Notes under the pieces: generated by a model
Database searches by the model: none
What the model was told of the DNA's origin: nothing
Seen by the model: only the letters and a program-made list of their open reading frames with translations
Position numbers and translations under genes: made by a program
Assembly (NCBI GenBank): GCA_947459455.1
Contig: CANHEC010000119.1
Location: forward strand, 1-7,056
Direction: 5' to 3'
Source: Chitinophagaceae bacterium
Lineage (GTDB): Bacteria; Bacteroidota; Bacteroidia; Chitinophagales; Chitinophagaceae
Length of the DNA: 7,056 nt
Part shown: piece by piece, positions 5,496 through 7,056 of the stretch
Numbering within the stretch: the stretch's first letter is position 1
How the letters are laid out: every line of letters starts with the position of its first letter

Positions 5496-6500
5496 ATGGA
5501 AAAAACAAACTTCATCGACTATATACGGGTGTACTGCAAGAGTGGCCATGGTGGCGCTGGTAGCCGGCATTTTGCCCGCACCAAGTTCAACCCCAAAGCA
5601 GGCCCCGATGGTGGCGATGGCGGCCGCGGCGGCCACATTATACTGCGTGGCAATGCGCAGCTGTGGACCCTGCTGCACCTGCGGTACTATAAAAACGTAA
5701 TAGCCCAAAACGGAGAGGGCGGCGATAAGAACCTGATGACGGGTGCCGATGGCAATGACGTGATCATAGAAGTGCCGCTGGGCACTGTGGCCTACGACGA
5801 GGAAACCGGCGAGCAGGAAGCCGAAATACTGGAAGACGGACAGCAGGTGATATGGCTGAAGGGCGGCCGCGGCGGCCTGGGCAATAAAAACTTTGCCACG
5901 GCCACCAACCAGGCGCCGGAATACGCCCAGCCGGGCGAACCGGGTACCGAGGGCTGGAAATACCTGGAGCTGAAAGTGCTGGCCGATGTGGGCCTGGTGG
6001 GCTTTCCGAATGCGGGCAAAAGCACCCTGCTGAGTGTGATAAGCGCCGCCAAACCTAAAATAGCCGACTACGCCTTTACCACCCTGACCCCGCAACTGGG
6101 CATGGTGCCCTACCGCGATGGCAAATCGTTTTGTGTGGCCGACCTGCCTGGCATTATAGAAGGCGCAGCTGAAGGCCGGGGGCTGGGGCACCGTTTTTTG
6201 CGGCATATAGAACGCAACTCGGTGCTGCTGTTTTTGATACCGGCCGATAGTGCCGACCACCGCAAAGAGTTTGAAGTGCTGCTGAATGAGCTGCGGGAAT
6301 ACAACCCCGAACTGCTGCAAAAGGACTTCATCATTGCCATCAGCAAGTGCGAAATGCTGGACGAGGAGCTGACGGACGCCATCAGGGCAGAAATGCCCAC
6401 TGAGTATCCGCTGCTATTCATCAGCAGTGTGGCGGGCAAGGGGCTGCAGGCCCTGAAAGATACCCTGTGGCAGGCCCTGAACAGGCCGGTGGCCTCGTAG
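5496..6500 (+). CDS. obg: Obg/CgtA GTPase, ribosome assembly and stress response
   Basis: A 334-residue Obg GTPase. The glycine-rich Obg fold occupies about 1-158 (GHGGAGSRHFARTKFNP, then PDGGDGGRGG) and the G domain about 159-331. G motifs: G1 GFPNAGKST (169-177), G2 FTTL (194-197), G3 DLPG (216-219), G4 SKCE (283-286) and G5 SSVAGKG (310-316). The family binds the large ribosomal subunit in the cytoplasm, acts in 50S maturation and links growth to nutrient state; it is normally essential. There is no C-terminal OCT extension, as usual for Bacteroidota. The fourth motif ends in Glu286 where the NKxD-type motif has Asp, which is unusual because that side chain reads the guanine base. The codons for GGRGG at 42-46 and 123-127 repeat the same 16 bases. 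An in-frame TAG at 5484-5486 supports the start; no Shine-Dalgarno sequence is seen. Confidence 0.96.
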   Translation: MEKTNFIDYIRVYCKSGHGGAGSRHFARTKFNPKAGPDGGDGGRGGHIILRGNAQLWTLLHLRYYKNVIAQNGEGGDKNLMTGADGNDVIIEVPLGTVAYDEETGEQEAEILEDGQQVIWLKGGRGGLGNKNFATATNQAPEYAQPGEPGTEGWKYLELKVLADVGLVGFPNAGKSTLLSVISAAKPKIADYAFTTLTPQLGMVPYRDGKSFCVADLPGIIEGAAEGRGLGHRFLRHIERNSVLLFLIPADSADHRKEFEVLLNELREYNPELLQKDFIIAISKCEMLDEELTDAIRAEMPTEYPLLFISSVAGKGLQALKDTLWQALNRPVAS

Positions 6501-6523
6501 TCGCCGACCGCGGCCATTTTTTT
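6490..6523 (+). terminator. Candidate intrinsic terminator of obg
   Basis: TGGCC (6490-6494), inside the last codons of obg, can pair with GGCCA (6512-6516), extendable by G-U pairs, and is followed directly by seven T residues (6517-6523). The stem is short and its 17-base loop is long, so the structure is weak; the T-tract is the strongest part. It sits where the obg transcript should end, before the separate secreted-protein gene. Confidence 0.4.
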
Positions 6524-6548
6524 GCGAACTTTTGCTAGCCGGCAAGTG

Positions 6549-6600
6549 TTGTCCGATTTTGTTTACACATTATTATTGTATACAAAATACATACTTGCTT
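6549..6600 (+). promoter_or_regulatory. Candidate promoter of the downstream secreted protein gene
   Basis: TTG (6549-6551) and TATTATTG (6571-6578) are 19 bp apart and fit the Bacteroidota primary-sigma pattern of TTTG and TAnnTTTG with one mismatch in the -7 element. This predicts a leader of roughly 15-20 bases before the ATG at 6601. A perfect 10-bp palindrome, TTGTATACAA (6576-6585), overlaps the -7 element and the probable start point, where a repressor could act. The gap is distinctly AT-rich compared with the flanking genes. No experimental support is available. Confidence 0.35.
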
Positions 6601-7056
6601 ATGAAAAGACTTCTACTCCCCTTGCTGCTGTTGGGCAGCAGCGCCATGGCGCAAAGCACCTATACCGGTAACGGAAGGTCTGGTTTTGGCGGCGTGATTG
6701 GCCCCGGTTCGTTGCAGATATCGGACAACGGTACCAACATTACGCTGAACCTTACCCGCGGTACCGGTGCATTCAACGACATTCTGGTGATTTACTTTGA
6801 CTCTGAAACCGGCGGTCAGGCGAACACCAACGCATTGGCCGATTTGGCAGATGGCGGTCGTACGGCCATTTCGGGTGGTAACGCCGGTAGCGGATCGGAA
6901 ATCAATTTTCCTACAGGCTTTGCCCCCGATTACGCATTGGCCTGGGGCAGCTTTGGTTCTGCTTTGTTTCGGCTGACTACCGGTGGCAACAACTCGCTGA
7001 CGTTTATCAACTTTGACAATAGCCAAACAACACACACCATTGCCAAAGCAGACATC
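6601..7056 (+). CDS. Secreted Bacteroidota-type beta-rich protein (3' part outside window)
   Basis: The frame opens at ATG 6601 and stays open for 152 codons to the right edge. Residues 1-17 are a signal peptide (MKRLLLPLLLLGSSAMA, cleavage before Gln18). The mature part is rich in G, T, N and S: YTGNGRSGFGG (21-31), then GSLQISDNGTNITLNLTRGTGAFNDILVIYFD (36-67), then DGGRTAISGG (84-93) and FPTGFAPDYALAW (103-115). The pattern resembles a group of Bacteroidota extracellular proteins that usually end in a type IX secretion sorting domain; that C-terminus is not in the window, so secretion by the type IX system is only inferred. No enzymatic motif is seen. Unlike its neighbours it uses many GGT and ACC codons (GGTACC and ACCGGT recur), possibly reflecting strong expression. 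It has its own promoter region and is probably not part of the obg unit. Confidence 0.8.
   Translation, partial: MKRLLLPLLLLGSSAMAQSTYTGNGRSGFGGVIGPGSLQISDNGTNITLNLTRGTGAFNDILVIYFDSETGGQANTNALADLADGGRTAISGGNAGSGSEINFPTGFAPDYALAWGSFGSALFRLTTGGNNSLTFINFDNSQTTHTIAKADI

Noticed and set aside
5312..5563. An 83-codon plus-strand frame running from the obg leader into obg
   Set aside because: It overlaps the obg start in another frame, has low-complexity, basic, Cys-rich composition and no homology that I recognise.
5619..5877. A 16-bp exact repeat GGCGGCCGCGGCGGCC at 5619-5634 and 5862-5877
   Set aside because: Both copies are in frame and encode GGRGG in the conserved glycine-rich Obg fold; protein constraint and GC-rich codon choice explain it.
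5442..6320. A 292-codon open frame on the minus strand opposite obg
   Set aside because: The plus-strand Obg protein is unmistakable; the antisense frame is an artefact of GC-rich codon usage, and its translation shows no domain or sensible composition.
1..7056. CRISPR arrays, tRNA or rRNA genes, insertion sequences, attachment sites
   Set aside because: No regularly spaced repeats, cloverleaf candidates, transposase or integrase motifs, or terminal inverted repeats were seen by eye.

Overview
The window looks like a chromosomal segment from a Bacteroidota species, most probably in or near the Chitinophagaceae. This rests on four things: an Obg GTPase of about 334 residues with no C-terminal extension and a Bacteroidota-like N-terminal glycine-rich domain; an exported M24 peptidase; several secreted or lipoprotein products; and mostly missing Shine-Dalgarno sequences with some TAnnTTTG-like promoter elements. 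GC content is moderately high throughout. No mobile element, CRISPR array, rRNA or tRNA was seen, so the region reads as ordinary core or metabolic chromosome with a few little-studied genes.

Layout, left to right. Positions 1-397 (minus, runs off the left edge) hold the N-terminus of an exported DUF4421-like, probably outer-membrane beta-barrel protein. A 61-bp divergent gap separates it from paaG (459-1238, plus) and paaI (1247-1684, plus), two phenylacetate catabolism genes in one transcription unit. A small membrane protein with potassium-channel-like TM-pore-TM architecture (1694-2041, minus) lies tail to tail with paaI and head to head with paaY (2121-2714, plus). After a 72-bp gap come an exported M24 (Xaa-Pro aminopeptidase-like) metallopeptidase (2787-4124) and, 10 bp later, a lipoprotein with a right-handed beta-helix body (4135-5283). 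A GC-rich 212-bp gap with potential RNA structure leads to obg (5496-6500). A candidate terminator and promoter then precede a secreted protein that is cut by the right edge (6601 onward).

How the genes work together. PaaG isomerises the ring-epoxide of phenylacetyl-CoA to the oxepin. PaaI and PaaY are housekeeping thioesterases that release CoA from dead-end thioesters of the same pathway. The epoxidase (PaaABCDE), ligase (PaaK) and ring-opening enzyme (PaaZ) are not here and must be encoded elsewhere if the pathway is complete. The M24 peptidase and beta-helix lipoprotein are probably co-transcribed and both exported, but their shared role is unknown. Obg is a ribosome-assembly and stress GTPase unrelated to its neighbours. 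The least conventional items are the channel-like protein, whose pore motif is SGMGP where a potassium channel has VGYGD, and the SKCE sequence at the guanine-specificity motif of Obg. I found no clear evidence of a wholly new multi-gene system.
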